Assembly: GCA_024709225.1 (NCBI GenBank)
Contig: JANJXC010000037.1
Coordinates: 1 to 59,334 of the forward strand
DNA from: Gammaproteobacteria bacterium
Lineage (GTDB): Bacteria; Pseudomonadota; Gammaproteobacteria; Thiohalomonadales; Thiohalomonadaceae
Length of the DNA stretch: 59,334 nt
Direction: 5' to 3'
Position 1 is the first letter of the stretch, and each line of letters opens with the position of its first letter. Of this stretch, positions 48,961 to 57,639 are shown piece after piece. The notes below the pieces were generated by a model, which did no database searches, had not been told where the DNA came from, and saw only the letters and a list, made by a program, of their open reading frames with translations. The position numbers and the translations under genes are program-made.

Positions 48961-51228
48961 ATGCTGCAAACGCTGCGCCGCATCATACAGGAGGTAAACG
49001 CCGCCAAGGATCTGCAACAGGCGCTGCGCATCATCGTGCAGCGGGTGCAGAAGGAGATGGCGGTGGATGTGTGCTCCATCTATCTCGCCCACAACACCAC
49101 GCGCGAGCTGGTGCTGATGGCCACCGAGGGGCTCAATCCCGAGGCGGTGGGCAAGGTGCGCCTGAGCTGGGAGCAGGGGCTGGTCGGCCTGGTCGCCGAG
49201 CGTGCCGAGCCGGTGAACAAGGACGATGCGCCCAGCCACCCACGCTACCTGTATTTCCCCGAGACCGGCGAGGAGCGCTACCACGCCTTTCTCGGCGTGC
49301 CCATCATCCATCACCGCACCATCCACGGCGTGCTGGTGGTGCAGTCGCGCACCAGCGTGCGCTTCGACGAGGATGCCGTCACCTTCCTGGTCACCATCGC
49401 GGCGCAACTGGCCGGCGCCATCGCCCATGCCGAGGCCAGCGGCGACATCGACGTGCTGCTGCGCCAGGGCCAGCTGGTGGACCACCGGCCCTTGCTGGGC
49501 CTGTCCGGCGCGCCGGGCGTGGCTATCGGCAGCATCGTGGTGGTCAATTCTTCCACCGACATCGACACTGTTCCCGATCTGCTGGTGGACGACAGCGCCG
49601 CCGAGCTGAAGCAGTTCCGTGCCGCCGTGCGCGCGGTGCGCAAGGACATCTCCGACATGCTGAAGCGCCTGCGCGCCAGCATGCCGGCCAGCGACAGCGC
49701 CCTGTTCGAGGCCTATCTGCTGATGCTGGAAGAGGGCTCTCTCATCGACGATACGGTGAAGCGCATCAAGGCCGGCAGCTGGGCGCCGAGCGCGTTGCGC
49801 GAAACGGTGCTGGAGCATGTGCGTATCTTCGACCAGATGGAGGATGCCTATCTGCGCGAGCGGGCGCAGGACATCCGCGACCTCGGCCGTCGTGTGATGG
49901 AGCACCTGCTGGGCGAGGAGCGCAAGCCGGTGGAGTATCCGAAGAATACCGTGCTGGTGAGCGAGGAGGTGACCGCCTCCATGCTGGCCGAGGTGCCGCC
50001 CAAGCGCCTGGCCGGTGTGGTGTCGATGCGCGGCTCGCGCACCTCGCATACCGCGATCCTGGCGCGTGCGCTGGGTGTGCCGGCGGTGATGGGCGTGGTC
50101 GACCTGCCGCTCAACAAGGTGCATGGCCGCGAGATCATTGCCGACGGCTATTCCGGCCGCGTCTACGTCAATCCGTCCAAGGACATCCGCCGCGAGTACA
50201 AGCGGTTGCAGAAGGAGGAGGCGGAGCTCACCGCCGAGCTGCAGGCGCTGCGCAACCTGCCGGCGGAAACGCCGGACGGTCTGCGTGTCCCGCTCTACGC
50301 CAATACCGGCCTGGTGTCCGACATCCGCCCGTCGCTCAATTCCGGCGCCGAGGGGGTGGGCCTGTATCGCACCGAGTTCCCGTTCATGATCCGCGACCGC
50401 TTCCCCGGCGAGGAGGAGCAGCTCGACGTGTATCGCCAGGTGCTGGAGTCGTTTGCGCCGCGCCCGGTGACCATGCGTACCCTCGATGTGGGCGGCGACA
50501 AGGCGCTGCCCTACTTCCCCATCAAGGAGGACAATCCCTTTCTCGGCTGGCGCGGCATCCGCATCACCCTGGATCACCCGGAGATCTTCCTCACCCAGCT
50601 GCGCGCCATGCTGCGCGCCAATGTCGGCTGCGGCAATCTCAATCTGCTGTTGCCGATGATCGGCAACCTGGCGCAGGTGGACGAGTCCATGGTGCTGATC
50701 CGCCGTGCCTGCGCCGAACTGCGCGAGGAGGGGCTGGATGTGAACCTGCCGCGTGTCGGCGTGATGATCGAGGTGCCGGCGGCGGTATTCCAGGCCGATC
50801 GCCTGGCCAGCCGCGTCGATTTTCTTTCCATCGGCACCAATGACCTGACCCAGTATCTGCTGGCGGTGGATCGCAACAATGCGCGCGTCGCCGAGCTGTT
50901 CGACTCGCTGCATCCGGCGGTGCTGAAGGCGCTGGTCAAGGTGGTCGACGGCGCCAACCAGTACGGCAAGCCGGTGTCGGTGTGCGGCGAGATGGCCGGC
51001 GACCCGGCGGCGGCGGTGCTGCTGCTCGGCATGGGCATCGACTCGCTGTCCATGAGCGCCTCGAGCCTGCCGCGCGTCAAATGGGCCATCCGCTCCATCA
51101 CCCGCAAGAAGGCCCAGGCCCTGCTCGGCGAGGTGCTGCAGATGGACGAGCCGCAGCAGGTGCGCGCCCGTCTCAACCAGGCGCTGGACGAGGCCGGCCT
51201 GGGCGGTCTGATTCGCGCCGGAAAATGA
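48961..51228 (+). CDS. ptsP: Phosphoenolpyruvate-protein phosphotransferase PtsP (enzyme I-Ntr)
   Basis: First enzyme of the nitrogen-type PTS: takes phosphate from PEP and passes it to NPr. 755 residues: N-terminal GAF domain about 15-155 (sensor, as in E. coli where it binds glutamine or alpha-ketoglutarate), enzyme I N-domain about 180-300, phospho-His in GSRTSHTAIL (near residue 364), and a C-terminal PEP-binding barrel with FLSIGTNDLTQY and the catalytic Cys region SVCGEMAG. ATG 48961 is right before the conserved MLQTLRRIIQEVNAA. rppH-ptsP is a conserved pair in gammaproteobacteria. Confidence 0.97.
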   Translation: MLQTLRRIIQEVNAAKDLQQALRIIVQRVQKEMAVDVCSIYLAHNTTRELVLMATEGLNPEAVGKVRLSWEQGLVGLVAERAEPVNKDDAPSHPRYLYFPETGEERYHAFLGVPIIHHRTIHGVLVVQSRTSVRFDEDAVTFLVTIAAQLAGAIAHAEASGDIDVLLRQGQLVDHRPLLGLSGAPGVAIGSIVVVNSSTDIDTVPDLLVDDSAAELKQFRAAVRAVRKDISDMLKRLRASMPASDSALFEAYLLMLEEGSLIDDTVKRIKAGSWAPSALRETVLEHVRIFDQMEDAYLRERAQDIRDLGRRVMEHLLGEERKPVEYPKNTVLVSEEVTASMLAEVPPKRLAGVVSMRGSRTSHTAILARALGVPAVMGVVDLPLNKVHGREIIADGYSGRVYVNPSKDIRREYKRLQKEEAELTAELQALRNLPAETPDGLRVPLYANTGLVSDIRPSLNSGAEGVGLYRTEFPFMIRDRFPGEEEQLDVYRQVLESFAPRPVTMRTLDVGGDKALPYFPIKEDNPFLGWRGIRITLDHPEIFLTQLRAMLRANVGCGNLNLLLPMIGNLAQVDESMVLIRRACAELREEGLDVNLPRVGVMIEVPAAVFQADRLASRVDFLSIGTNDLTQYLLAVDRNNARVAELFDSLHPAVLKALVKVVDGANQYGKPVSVCGEMAGDPAAAVLLLGMGIDSLSMSASSLPRVKWAIRSITRKKAQALLGEVLQMDEPQQVRARLNQALDEAGLGGLIRAGK

Positions 51229-51230
51229 CG

Positions 51231-51253
51231 CAGGGTGCGCACTGCGCACCCTG
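51231..51253. repeat. Perfect palindrome after ptsP
   Basis: CAGGGTGCGC-ACT-GCGCACCCTG: 10-bp arms, 3-base loop, three bases after the ptsP stop. Strong hairpin but no T run, so at most a weak or Rho-assisted terminator. The same GGTGCGCACC motif ends the repeat at 27832. Confidence 0.85.
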
Positions 51254-51260
51254 TGAGCCT

Positions 51261-51283
51261 GCGCGAATACGATTCGCTCCTAC
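51261..51283. repeat. Single REP copy
   Basis: GCGAATACGATTCGCTCCTAC, the right-hand half of the REP pairs at 27263 and 48843 (20-base core shown in part elsewhere). It ends 9 bases before the start of the 51293 gene, so that gene's leader is repeat DNA. Confidence 0.85.
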
Positions 51284-51292
51284 AATGAATTC

Positions 51293-52330
51293 ATGGATAC
51301 CTTGACCCATGCCTTGAGCGGTATGTTGCTGGCCCGGGCCACGGCGCCGGCACGGCCGCGTGCCGGGCAGTTGCCGCTGCGCAGCCGGATGCTGGTGGGT
51401 TTCCTCGCCGGCGCCTTCCCCGACAGCGATGTGGTGATCCGCCTGTTCGGCGACACGATCACCTATCTCAATCTGCACCGCGGCGTCACCCATTCACTGC
51501 CGCTGCTGCCGCTGTGGGCGCTGCTGCTGGCGGCGCTGTTTGCATTGCTGTGGCAGCGGCGTCATTCCTGGCGTGCGTTCTATGGCATTACCCTGCTGGC
51601 GCTGTTCATCCATGTGCTCGGCGATGTGGTCACCGTATACGGCACCAGGATTTTTGCGCCCTTCAGCGATTACCGCGCCACGCTTCCGGCCATCTTCATC
51701 ATCGACCTGGTATTCACCGGCATCATCGTCGCCGGACTGCTGGCGGCCTGGGGGTGGCGCAGCCGTCTGCCGGCGCTGTTGGGGCTGGCGGTGCTGGCGG
51801 GTTATGTGGGGCTCCAGACCTGGCAGATGAACGAGGCACGTGCCGTGGGCGTCCGCCATGCCGCGGCACAGGGGGTGCAGGCAGTACAGATCAGCGCGTT
51901 GCCGCAGCCGCTGTCACCGTTTCACTGGAAGGTTCTGGTGCAGGATGCGCGTGGTTATCACGTGGCCGATGTACACCTGCGGCGCAGGGATGCCTTGCCT
52001 GACCCGGGACCCGAGGCCGGTTTTTTCCGCCGCCTCGCCGCGTTGTATCGTCCGCTGGATGATCTGCACTGGCGCTATCAGCCGCAGTTTGGTGCGGGGG
52101 CGGAACCGTCTGCCCTGGCGGCGGTGGTGTGGCAGGACAACGCCCTGGCGGGACTGCGCCGCTTTACCGAATATCCCGCCCTTTACGCCATCGAGGCGCA
52201 GGGCAGTGGCGTGTGCGTGTGGTTCTACGATCTGCGCTTCGAATTGCGCAACTTGCGCAATCCCTTCATCTTCGGCGGTTGCCGTGAGGGCAGTGGCGGG
52301 GCATGGCGTCTGGAACAGCTGATGGAGTAG
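51293..52330 (+). CDS. YdjM/DUF457-type membrane metal-dependent hydrolase family protein
   Basis: Inner-membrane protein of 345 residues. MDTLTHALSGMLLARA at the N-terminus and HRGVTHSLPLLPL with HVLGDVVTVYGTRIF are the conserved His/Asp blocks of the LexA-regulated YdjM-like family (DUF457). About five membrane helices lie in residues 30-185, then a soluble C-terminal half (about 190-345), presumably facing the periplasm. The enzymatic activity of the family is not established. There is no LexA box in the short, repeat-filled leader. Confidence 0.88.
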   Translation: MDTLTHALSGMLLARATAPARPRAGQLPLRSRMLVGFLAGAFPDSDVVIRLFGDTITYLNLHRGVTHSLPLLPLWALLLAALFALLWQRRHSWRAFYGITLLALFIHVLGDVVTVYGTRIFAPFSDYRATLPAIFIIDLVFTGIIVAGLLAAWGWRSRLPALLGLAVLAGYVGLQTWQMNEARAVGVRHAAAQGVQAVQISALPQPLSPFHWKVLVQDARGYHVADVHLRRRDALPDPGPEAGFFRRLAALYRPLDDLHWRYQPQFGAGAEPSALAAVVWQDNALAGLRRFTEYPALYAIEAQGSGVCVWFYDLRFELRNLRNPFIFGGCREGSGGAWRLEQLME

Positions 52331-52385
52331 TTGCGCGCCGGCCGTGCGGCCCGCGCCGCGCAACCGTTGGTTCGCGACCCGAAGC

Positions 52386-52781
52386 TTATTTGATTCTCAG
52401 GCTGCCGATGATCTCGGCCAGTTCCTCATCCTCGGCGCCTTCCATTTCTTCCGGGCAGTCGTAGGTGATGAAGAATACGCAGTTGCCGGCCGCCAGATAC
52501 CACTCCTTCCAGGCCATGCCTTCGTCGCTGTAGAAGAACAGCAGGCCGCTCATGTCCCCCAGGCTGACATCCATGCGGCGCGCACCGGCGGCGATGGTGT
52601 CGGCGGCGAGCTCCAGCAGTTCCTCTTCCGTGGTGGCGCTGTCGTCCTTGCAGAAGCAGCTGATCTCCAGTGTGCCGACGCCCTCGTCCGGGTCGTAGAG
52701 CAGCACGCTGTCCTCATCGGTCTCCATGATCCAGCCCTGCGGGCAGGAGGCGGTCCAGAGCGGGTTGTCGGCGGTGGTCAT
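52386..52781 (-). CDS. Acidic protein of unknown function
   Basis: A 131-residue, strongly acidic cytoplasmic protein (DDSATTEEELLELAADTIA; YDCPEEMEGAEDEELAEIIG). It begins with GWIMETDEDSVLLYDPDEGVG, a pattern of small stress-related or immunity-like proteins, but I do not recognise the family. It is the last gene of a minus-strand run that starts at argE. ATG 52781 is clear. It has three cysteines and no signal peptide. Confidence 0.82.
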   Translation of the reverse strand: MTTADNPLWTASCPQGWIMETDEDSVLLYDPDEGVGTLEISCFCKDDSATTEEELLELAADTIAAGARRMDVSLGDMSGLLFFYSDEGMAWKEWYLAAGNCVFFITYDCPEEMEGAEDEELAEIIGSLRIK

Positions 52782-52817
52782 GAGCAGGCGTACGGTAGGT
52801 GAGGAACGGGGATTATA

Positions 52818-54029
52818 TCAGTTGTATTCCCAGGGCAGGCCAGTGGCGGAAATTTCCGCCAGGCAGGCATCCACCACCGCCGGATCGTAGGCCACGCCGC
52901 GGCCACGGTGCAGTTCGGCGATGGCCTGTTCCAGGGTGAGGGCCGGGCGGTAGGGGCGATGCGAGGTCATCGCCTCCACCACATCGGCGACAGCGATGAT
53001 GCGCGCGCCCAGGCCGATGGCCTCGCCCCGCAGTCCCTGCGGATAGCCGCTGCCGTCGAGGCGTTCCTGGTGCTGCAGGATCATGTCGCGCACCGGCCAG
53101 GGCAGATCCACGTCCTTGAGGATGTCATAGCCCACCTGGGGGTGGGTCTTCACCAGGGCGTACTCGTAGTCATTGAGCTTGCCGGGACGATTGAGTATCT
53201 CAGTGGGCACATAGATGTTGCCGAGGTCGTGGATCTGGCCACCGAGGCGGATGCCTTCGATTTCATTGGCCGGCAGGCCCATGCGCCGGGCAATGGCGGC
53301 GGCGAGCCGGCTGGTGTGTTCGTGATGGCCGGCGGTATAGGGGTCGCGCTTTTCCACCGAGCGCGCCAGCGCCTGCACCAATTGCAGCAAGGCCCGATCC
53401 AGCGCCGTACTGGCGCTGTGGGCACGTTCCTCGGCCGCCTTGCGTGCGCTGATGTCCTCGACCACGGCGATGAAGTACTCCGGCTCGCCCTGCTGGTTCC
53501 GATGCAGCGAGATGGTCAGATTCCCCCACACCGTGCTGCCGTTCTTGTGCCGATAGCGCTTCTCGAGGGTGTAGGTATTGATGCTGCCATCCAGCAGGCG
53601 CCGCGCCTGCTCCAGGTCGCTCTGCAGGTCGTCGGGGTGAGTGAGATCGTCAACGCGCAGCACCTGCAATTCTTCCGCGCTGTAACCCAGCATGTCGCAC
53701 AGCTTGTGATTGACGCGCAACGACCGGCCATCCCGCCCGACATGGGCGATGCCCACGGCGGCCTGGTCGAAGGTGTGGCGGAAATACTGCTCGCTTTGCC
53801 GGGCGGCCTCACGTGAAGCGAGGACGATGCCGATGCTGCGCTGGATGAGAACATAGAGCAGGGCGCCGGTGACGGCGACAAAGCCCCAACCCTTGGCCGT
53901 CTGCAGCCGGGCCGTCACGCTCGGGTCTGCGATGAGCAGGGCCAGCAGCTGGTCGGAGAACAGGATGTACAGTGCGGCAAACAGCACGTACAGGCCGACG
54001 ATGCGCAAGGCCTCGCTGTGCTTTTCCAT
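52818..54029 (-). CDS. Membrane PAS-HD-GYP protein
   Basis: Predicted c-di-GMP phosphodiesterase of the HD-GYP type, 403 residues. Two membrane helices (about 9-30 and 46-66), PAS about 85-200, HD-GYP about 210-400. The HD dyad is in GQIHDLGN, and GYP is in [10 protein letters not shown]. Two positions differ from the usual consensus: HDxGK is HDLGN, and the metal-binding HHE is HQE. The first His and the flanking Asp are kept. Activity may be intact, altered or lost. It lies 48 bases downstream of the EAL-HDOD gene. Confidence 0.93.
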   Translation of the reverse strand: MEKHSEALRIVGLYVLFAALYILFSDQLLALLIADPSVTARLQTAKGWGFVAVTGALLYVLIQRSIGIVLASREAARQSEQYFRHTFDQAAVGIAHVGRDGRSLRVNHKLCDMLGYSAEELQVLRVDDLTHPDDLQSDLEQARRLLDGSINTYTLEKRYRHKNGSTVWGNLTISLHRNQQGEPEYFIAVVEDISARKAAEERAHSASTALDRALLQLVQALARSVEKRDPYTAGHHEHTSRLAAAIARRMGLPANEIEGIRLGGQIHDLGNIYVPTEILNRPGKLNDYEYALVKTHPQVGYDILKDVDLPWPVRDMILQHQERLDGSGYPQGLRGEAIGLGARIIAVADVVEAMTSHRPYRPALTLEQAIAELHRGRGVAYDPAVVDACLAEISATGLPWEYN

Positions 54030-54077
54030 GGTGTCATCGCCCTCCGGGGTTGCGATGTGGCAACAGAATGTGGCGGC

Positions 54078-55307
54078 TCAGGCGGCGCGCAAGGCCTTGC
54101 TGCTGTTATCGGCCCAGCTCACCGCTGCCAGGTAGGCGCTGTTGTAGTCGATGGCAACCTTGTCACGCAGTACCAGGCCATCCCAGTCGCCTCGCTCATA
54201 ACGGATGACATCGGCCAGCAACAGGCCCAGTGCCCCTTCGCGGTTGAGCAGCGCCAGCTTGATGGGCAGTGACAGCGGCATCTGATCGAGCAGGCTCACC
54301 ATCGTTTGATCGAGCATGGCATCGAGCAGGGAAAACAGGCCGGTGGTGAAGGCCTGGTCGCTGTCGATGGCGGGATTGGTGACCGACAGCAGTTCGCACA
54401 TGCGCGCCCGGATCAACGCAATTGTCATCATCTCGCGCGGCTTGTGATGGTCGATCTGCGACAGCAGCAGCAGGGTGGCCCAGTTGCGTACCGTGCCGAG
54501 GCCGAGCAGCATCAGTGCCTGACGGATGGAGTCCACTTCACGGCGCAGGCCGAAGGTGGCGCAGTTGATGTAGCGCAGCAGGCGGAAGGACAGGATGGCA
54601 TCCTGAGCGATGAGCTGCTCCACCTGGCGCAGCTCGATCTCCGGATTCTGCAGCTGGGCGATCAGGCTGAGCACCACGCTGCGGTTCGCGGTGGCGGTGC
54701 GCGTCTGAATGATGTCGGGATAACTGAAGAAGTAGCCCTGGAACAGATCGAAACCCATATCACGGCACATGGCGTAGTGCGCCGGGGTTTCCACTTTTTC
54801 GGCCACCAGCTGCAGGTCGTGGCGGCGCAGACGCTCCACCGTGCGCGCCAGTTCGTCGTGCTCCATGGCCAGCACATCCAGCTTGACGAACGATGCCAGC
54901 TCCAGCAGCGGGAGGGTGTCGTGCTGCAGCAGGTAGTCGTCCAGGGCGATGCGGTAGCCCTGGTCCACCAGCTTGCGTACCCCGGCGATGACGCCGGCGT
55001 CGGGCACGATGGTTTCCAGCAGCTCGAACACCACCTGCTCGTGCGACATCGGCAGTGGATAGTGGCCGGTAAAGAAATCGCCGGTGATGTTGATGAAGGC
55101 GGGCTTGCTGCCGACGATGTTCTCCAGCCCGATCTCCATGAAGGTGTTGATGATGAGCTGGGAGGTGGCCAGATCGCCGTCGGCAAAGGCCGCGCGGTTG
55201 TCGCTGCTGTGGCGATAGAGCAGCTCGTAGGCGTAGACATCCAGCGCACGGTTATAGATGGGCTGGCGCCCGACGAAGGTTCCCTTGCTGCCGCTGTCGT
55301 GTTCCAT
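54078..55307 (-). CDS. EAL-HDOD protein
   Basis: A 409-residue cytoplasmic signalling protein: EAL-type domain about 10-205, HDOD domain about 210-400. In the EAL domain the positions usually needed are mostly kept (YELLYR, INITGDF, ELLETI, LDDY, VKLDVL, AEKVE, QGYFF), but the loop normally DDFGTG is DDYLLQHD. Most EAL-HDOD (YuxH/CdgJ-like) proteins are thought to be non-catalytic regulators, for example of motility. It is followed by an HD-GYP gene and preceded by dam with 21 bases between. Confidence 0.93.
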   Translation of the reverse strand: MEHDSGSKGTFVGRQPIYNRALDVYAYELLYRHSSDNRAAFADGDLATSQLIINTFMEIGLENIVGSKPAFINITGDFFTGHYPLPMSHEQVVFELLETIVPDAGVIAGVRKLVDQGYRIALDDYLLQHDTLPLLELASFVKLDVLAMEHDELARTVERLRRHDLQLVAEKVETPAHYAMCRDMGFDLFQGYFFSYPDIIQTRTATANRSVVLSLIAQLQNPEIELRQVEQLIAQDAILSFRLLRYINCATFGLRREVDSIRQALMLLGLGTVRNWATLLLLSQIDHHKPREMMTIALIRARMCELLSVTNPAIDSDQAFTTGLFSLLDAMLDQTMVSLLDQMPLSLPIKLALLNREGALGLLLADVIRYERGDWDGLVLRDKVAIDYNSAYLAAVSWADNSSKALRAA

Positions 55308-55328
55308 GCCGCCCCTTGGTTGCGTCGC

Positions 55329-56165
55329 TCAGCCGGCGGCCAGATACAGGGCGAGAAGTTCATCCACGCGGCAGCGCCTGTGGCCATGGCAGCTGATGGA
55401 GCGCTGTACCGAAATCTGCTCGATGTCGGCGCCACCATAGGCAGTGCGGGTGAACGGGGTGTCGTGGTTGGAGATCAGGACCGTCACGCCTTCCTGCGCC
55501 GCCTTGCCGGCAATATCCGCCAGCTGCTGTTGCTGCGCCAGGCTGAAGCCGTCGGCATGGTAGGCGGTAAAGCTGCTGGAGAGGGACAACGGCACATACG
55601 GCGGGTCGCAATACACCACGTCACCGGCACGCAGGTTGCGCAGGGTTTTCTCGAAGGGCGCGTGCCTGAATACGGCGCGCCGGGCCTTGTGGTGGAAGGC
55701 GAGCATTTCCTCGGCGGGAAAATACGGTTGCTTGTAGCGGCCGAAGGGCACGTTGAATCCACCCTTGGCGTTGTAGCGGCACAGGCCGTTGTAGCCGTGC
55801 CGGTTCAGATAGACGAACAGCACGGCGCGGCGGCGGGTGTCGCTGCAGGCGTTGAATTCGGCACGCAGTTTGTAATACGCCTCGGCGGTGTTGTTGGCCG
55901 GGCGGAACAGCTTGCGGCAGTCGGCGATGAAGGCCTCGCCTTCCGCCTTCAGCGCCTTGTAGAGGTCGATCAGGTCCTTGTTGCCGTCGGCCAGCAGGTA
56001 GCGCGGGTAATCGGTATTGAGGAATACCGCGCCGGAGCCGGTGAAGGGTTCCACCAGCCGCCGTCCGGCGGGCAGGCGTGCCTTGACCCGCTCGATGATG
56101 CGGTACTTGTTGCCGGCCCACTTGAGAAACGGGCGCACGGGCGCGGTGCGGGTGTTCATCAGCAT
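55329..56165 (-). CDS. dam: DNA adenine methylase, Dam type
   Basis: N6-adenine methyltransferase of the alpha (D12) class, expected to methylate GATC. 278 residues, the Dam size. SAM-binding FTGSGAVF follows LVEP (about residue 40), the catalytic motif is DPPY at 187-190, and FLKWAGNKYRI is the N-terminal block. No cognate restriction enzyme is adjacent, so it is probably the solitary housekeeping Dam (mismatch repair, replication control) and not part of a restriction system. It starts 2 bases after the argA stop. ATG 56165 or ATG 56159 may be used. Confidence 0.94.
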   Translation of the reverse strand: MLMNTRTAPVRPFLKWAGNKYRIIERVKARLPAGRRLVEPFTGSGAVFLNTDYPRYLLADGNKDLIDLYKALKAEGEAFIADCRKLFRPANNTAEAYYKLRAEFNACSDTRRRAVLFVYLNRHGYNGLCRYNAKGGFNVPFGRYKQPYFPAEEMLAFHHKARRAVFRHAPFEKTLRNLRAGDVVYCDPPYVPLSLSSSFTAYHADGFSLAQQQQLADIAGKAAQEGVTVLISNHDTPFTRTAYGGADIEQISVQRSISCHGHRRCRVDELLALYLAAG

Positions 56166-56167
56166 GG

Positions 56168-57484
56168 TCAGATCGGCTTGATGAATACCTTGGAACGGCG
56201 CTGGTAGTTGTACATTGCCTGCTTTTTCACCGGCAGGGCCTTGATGTCGGCCTCGCGGAAACCGCGCTCCTGGAACCAGTGGGCGGTACGGGTGGTGAGC
56301 ACGAACAGCCGCGCGATGCCCATCTCCCGCGCCTGCCGCTCGATAAAGGCCAGCAGGGTGTCGCCGCGCCCCTGCTTGCGATAGTCACGATGCACCGCCA
56401 GGCAGGCCAGTTCGCCCACCTGTTCCTCGGCAAAGGGATAGAGCGCGGCGCAGGCGACGATCATGCCGTCGCGTTCGGTCACCACGAACTGGTCGATCTC
56501 CATTTCCAGCAGTTCGCGCGAGCGGCGCACCAGCACGCCCTCGGCCTCCAGCGGGGCGATCAGTTCCAGGATGCCGCCGACATCGTCGATGCTGGCGCGG
56601 CGCGTGCCCTCGAACAGCTCGCCGCTGACCAGGCTGCCGATGCCGTCGCGGGTGAACAACTCCAGCAGCAGCGCGCCGTCGATGTGGCGATCGATGAGAT
56701 GGGCGCGGCGCACGCCGCCGCGGCAGGCGCGCAGGGCGCCGCCGAGACAACGCGCCATTTCCTCCGGCAGCTTGCGGGCCAGCGCCTGCTCGGCGTCCGC
56801 CAGGCCCAGTTCACGCACCAGCCGCCGCCGGCTGTCGGTGACGCCCTTGGCATCGGTGAGGAAGATCAGTTTGTCGGCGCGCAGCTGCATGGCCGTGGCG
56901 GTGGCCACGTCCTCGGCGCTGAGATTGAAGGTTTCGCCGGTGGGCGAGTAGCCGATGGGTGAGAGCAGGACGATGGCGCCGTCGTGCAACTGTTTCTGGA
57001 TCGCCTCGCCATCGATGCGGCGCACCTCGCCGGTGTGCTGGTAGTCGACGCCGTCACGCACGCCGAGCGGCTGGGCGGCAACGAAATTGCCCGAGGTGAC
57101 GCGGATGCGCGCTCCGGCCATGGGCGAGTTGGCCAGGCCCATGGAGAGCAGGGCCTCGATCTCCACCCGCACCGTGCCGGCGGCCTCCTTGACGCAGGCC
57201 AGCGCCTCCGCGGTGGTGACGCGCAGGCCGTTTTCGTAGTGCAGCTCGATGCCGCGGGCATGCAGCCGCTCTTCGATCTGCGGCCGTGCGCCATGCACCA
57301 GCACCAGGCGTACGCCCAGGCTGTTGAGCAGGCCGATGTCGTGCGCGAAGCTGGCGAATTGTTCCTCGGCCACCAGCTCGCCGCCGAAGGTGATGACGAA
57401 GGTGCGGCCGCGGAAGGCGTTGATGTAGGGCGTGGAGCCGCGGAACCAGCGGACAAAGGCCTGTTCGTCGGTGGGCGTGGTCAC
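56168..57484 (-). CDS. argA: Amino-acid N-acetyltransferase (N-acetylglutamate synthase)
   Basis: First step of arginine synthesis: acetyl-CoA plus glutamate to N-acetylglutamate. 438 residues (E. coli 443): N-terminal amino-acid-kinase-like domain about 10-290 (FVITFGGELVAEEQ, LVLVHGARPQIEERL), which binds arginine for feedback inhibition, and a C-terminal GNAT domain about 295-438 (VHRDYRKQGRGDTLLAFIER, quoted as its core). GTG 57484 is preceded by AAGGAAAAGG at good spacing and matches the family start; the open frame further upstream belongs to no gene. Confidence 0.96.
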   Translation of the reverse strand: MTTPTDEQAFVRWFRGSTPYINAFRGRTFVITFGGELVAEEQFASFAHDIGLLNSLGVRLVLVHGARPQIEERLHARGIELHYENGLRVTTAEALACVKEAAGTVRVEIEALLSMGLANSPMAGARIRVTSGNFVAAQPLGVRDGVDYQHTGEVRRIDGEAIQKQLHDGAIVLLSPIGYSPTGETFNLSAEDVATATAMQLRADKLIFLTDAKGVTDSRRRLVRELGLADAEQALARKLPEEMARCLGGALRACRGGVRRAHLIDRHIDGALLLELFTRDGIGSLVSGELFEGTRRASIDDVGGILELIAPLEAEGVLVRRSRELLEMEIDQFVVTERDGMIVACAALYPFAEEQVGELACLAVHRDYRKQGRGDTLLAFIERQAREMGIARLFVLTTRTAHWFQERGFREADIKALPVKKQAMYNYQRRSKVFIKPI

Positions 57485-57558
57485 GGGCGGATCCTTTTCC
57501 TTCCTGTTGTTCCGATTGGGCATTTTCCGGGCAGCGAGGGGGAATGTCCAGTCGGAAA

Positions 57559-57632
57559 GTGGCAAGTTACAAGTTTCAAGTTGCAAGAAACAAAGGGAGC
57601 TTTTGCTTGGAACTTGAGACTTGTCACTTGTA
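57559..57632. repeat. GTTNCAA-type heptamer-armed element
   Basis: Left arm 57559-57588: GTGGCAA, GTTACAA, GTTTCAA, GTTGCAA, G. Right arm 57606-57632: CTTGGAA, CTTGAGA, CTTGTCA, CTTGTAG. The arms are complementary and in the same 7-base phase, with a short core of about 20 bases (AACAAAGGGAGCTTTTG). It separates argE from argA. Confidence 0.88.
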
Positions 57633-57639
57633 GCTGCCT

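Noticed and set aside
48937-51249. 770-residue minus-strand open frame opposite ptsP
   Set aside because: His/Gln-rich shadow without motifs; PtsP on the plus strand is unambiguous.
55329-56165. Restriction-modification system around the adenine methylase
   Set aside because: No endonuclease gene is adjacent; size and motifs fit solitary Dam next to argA.
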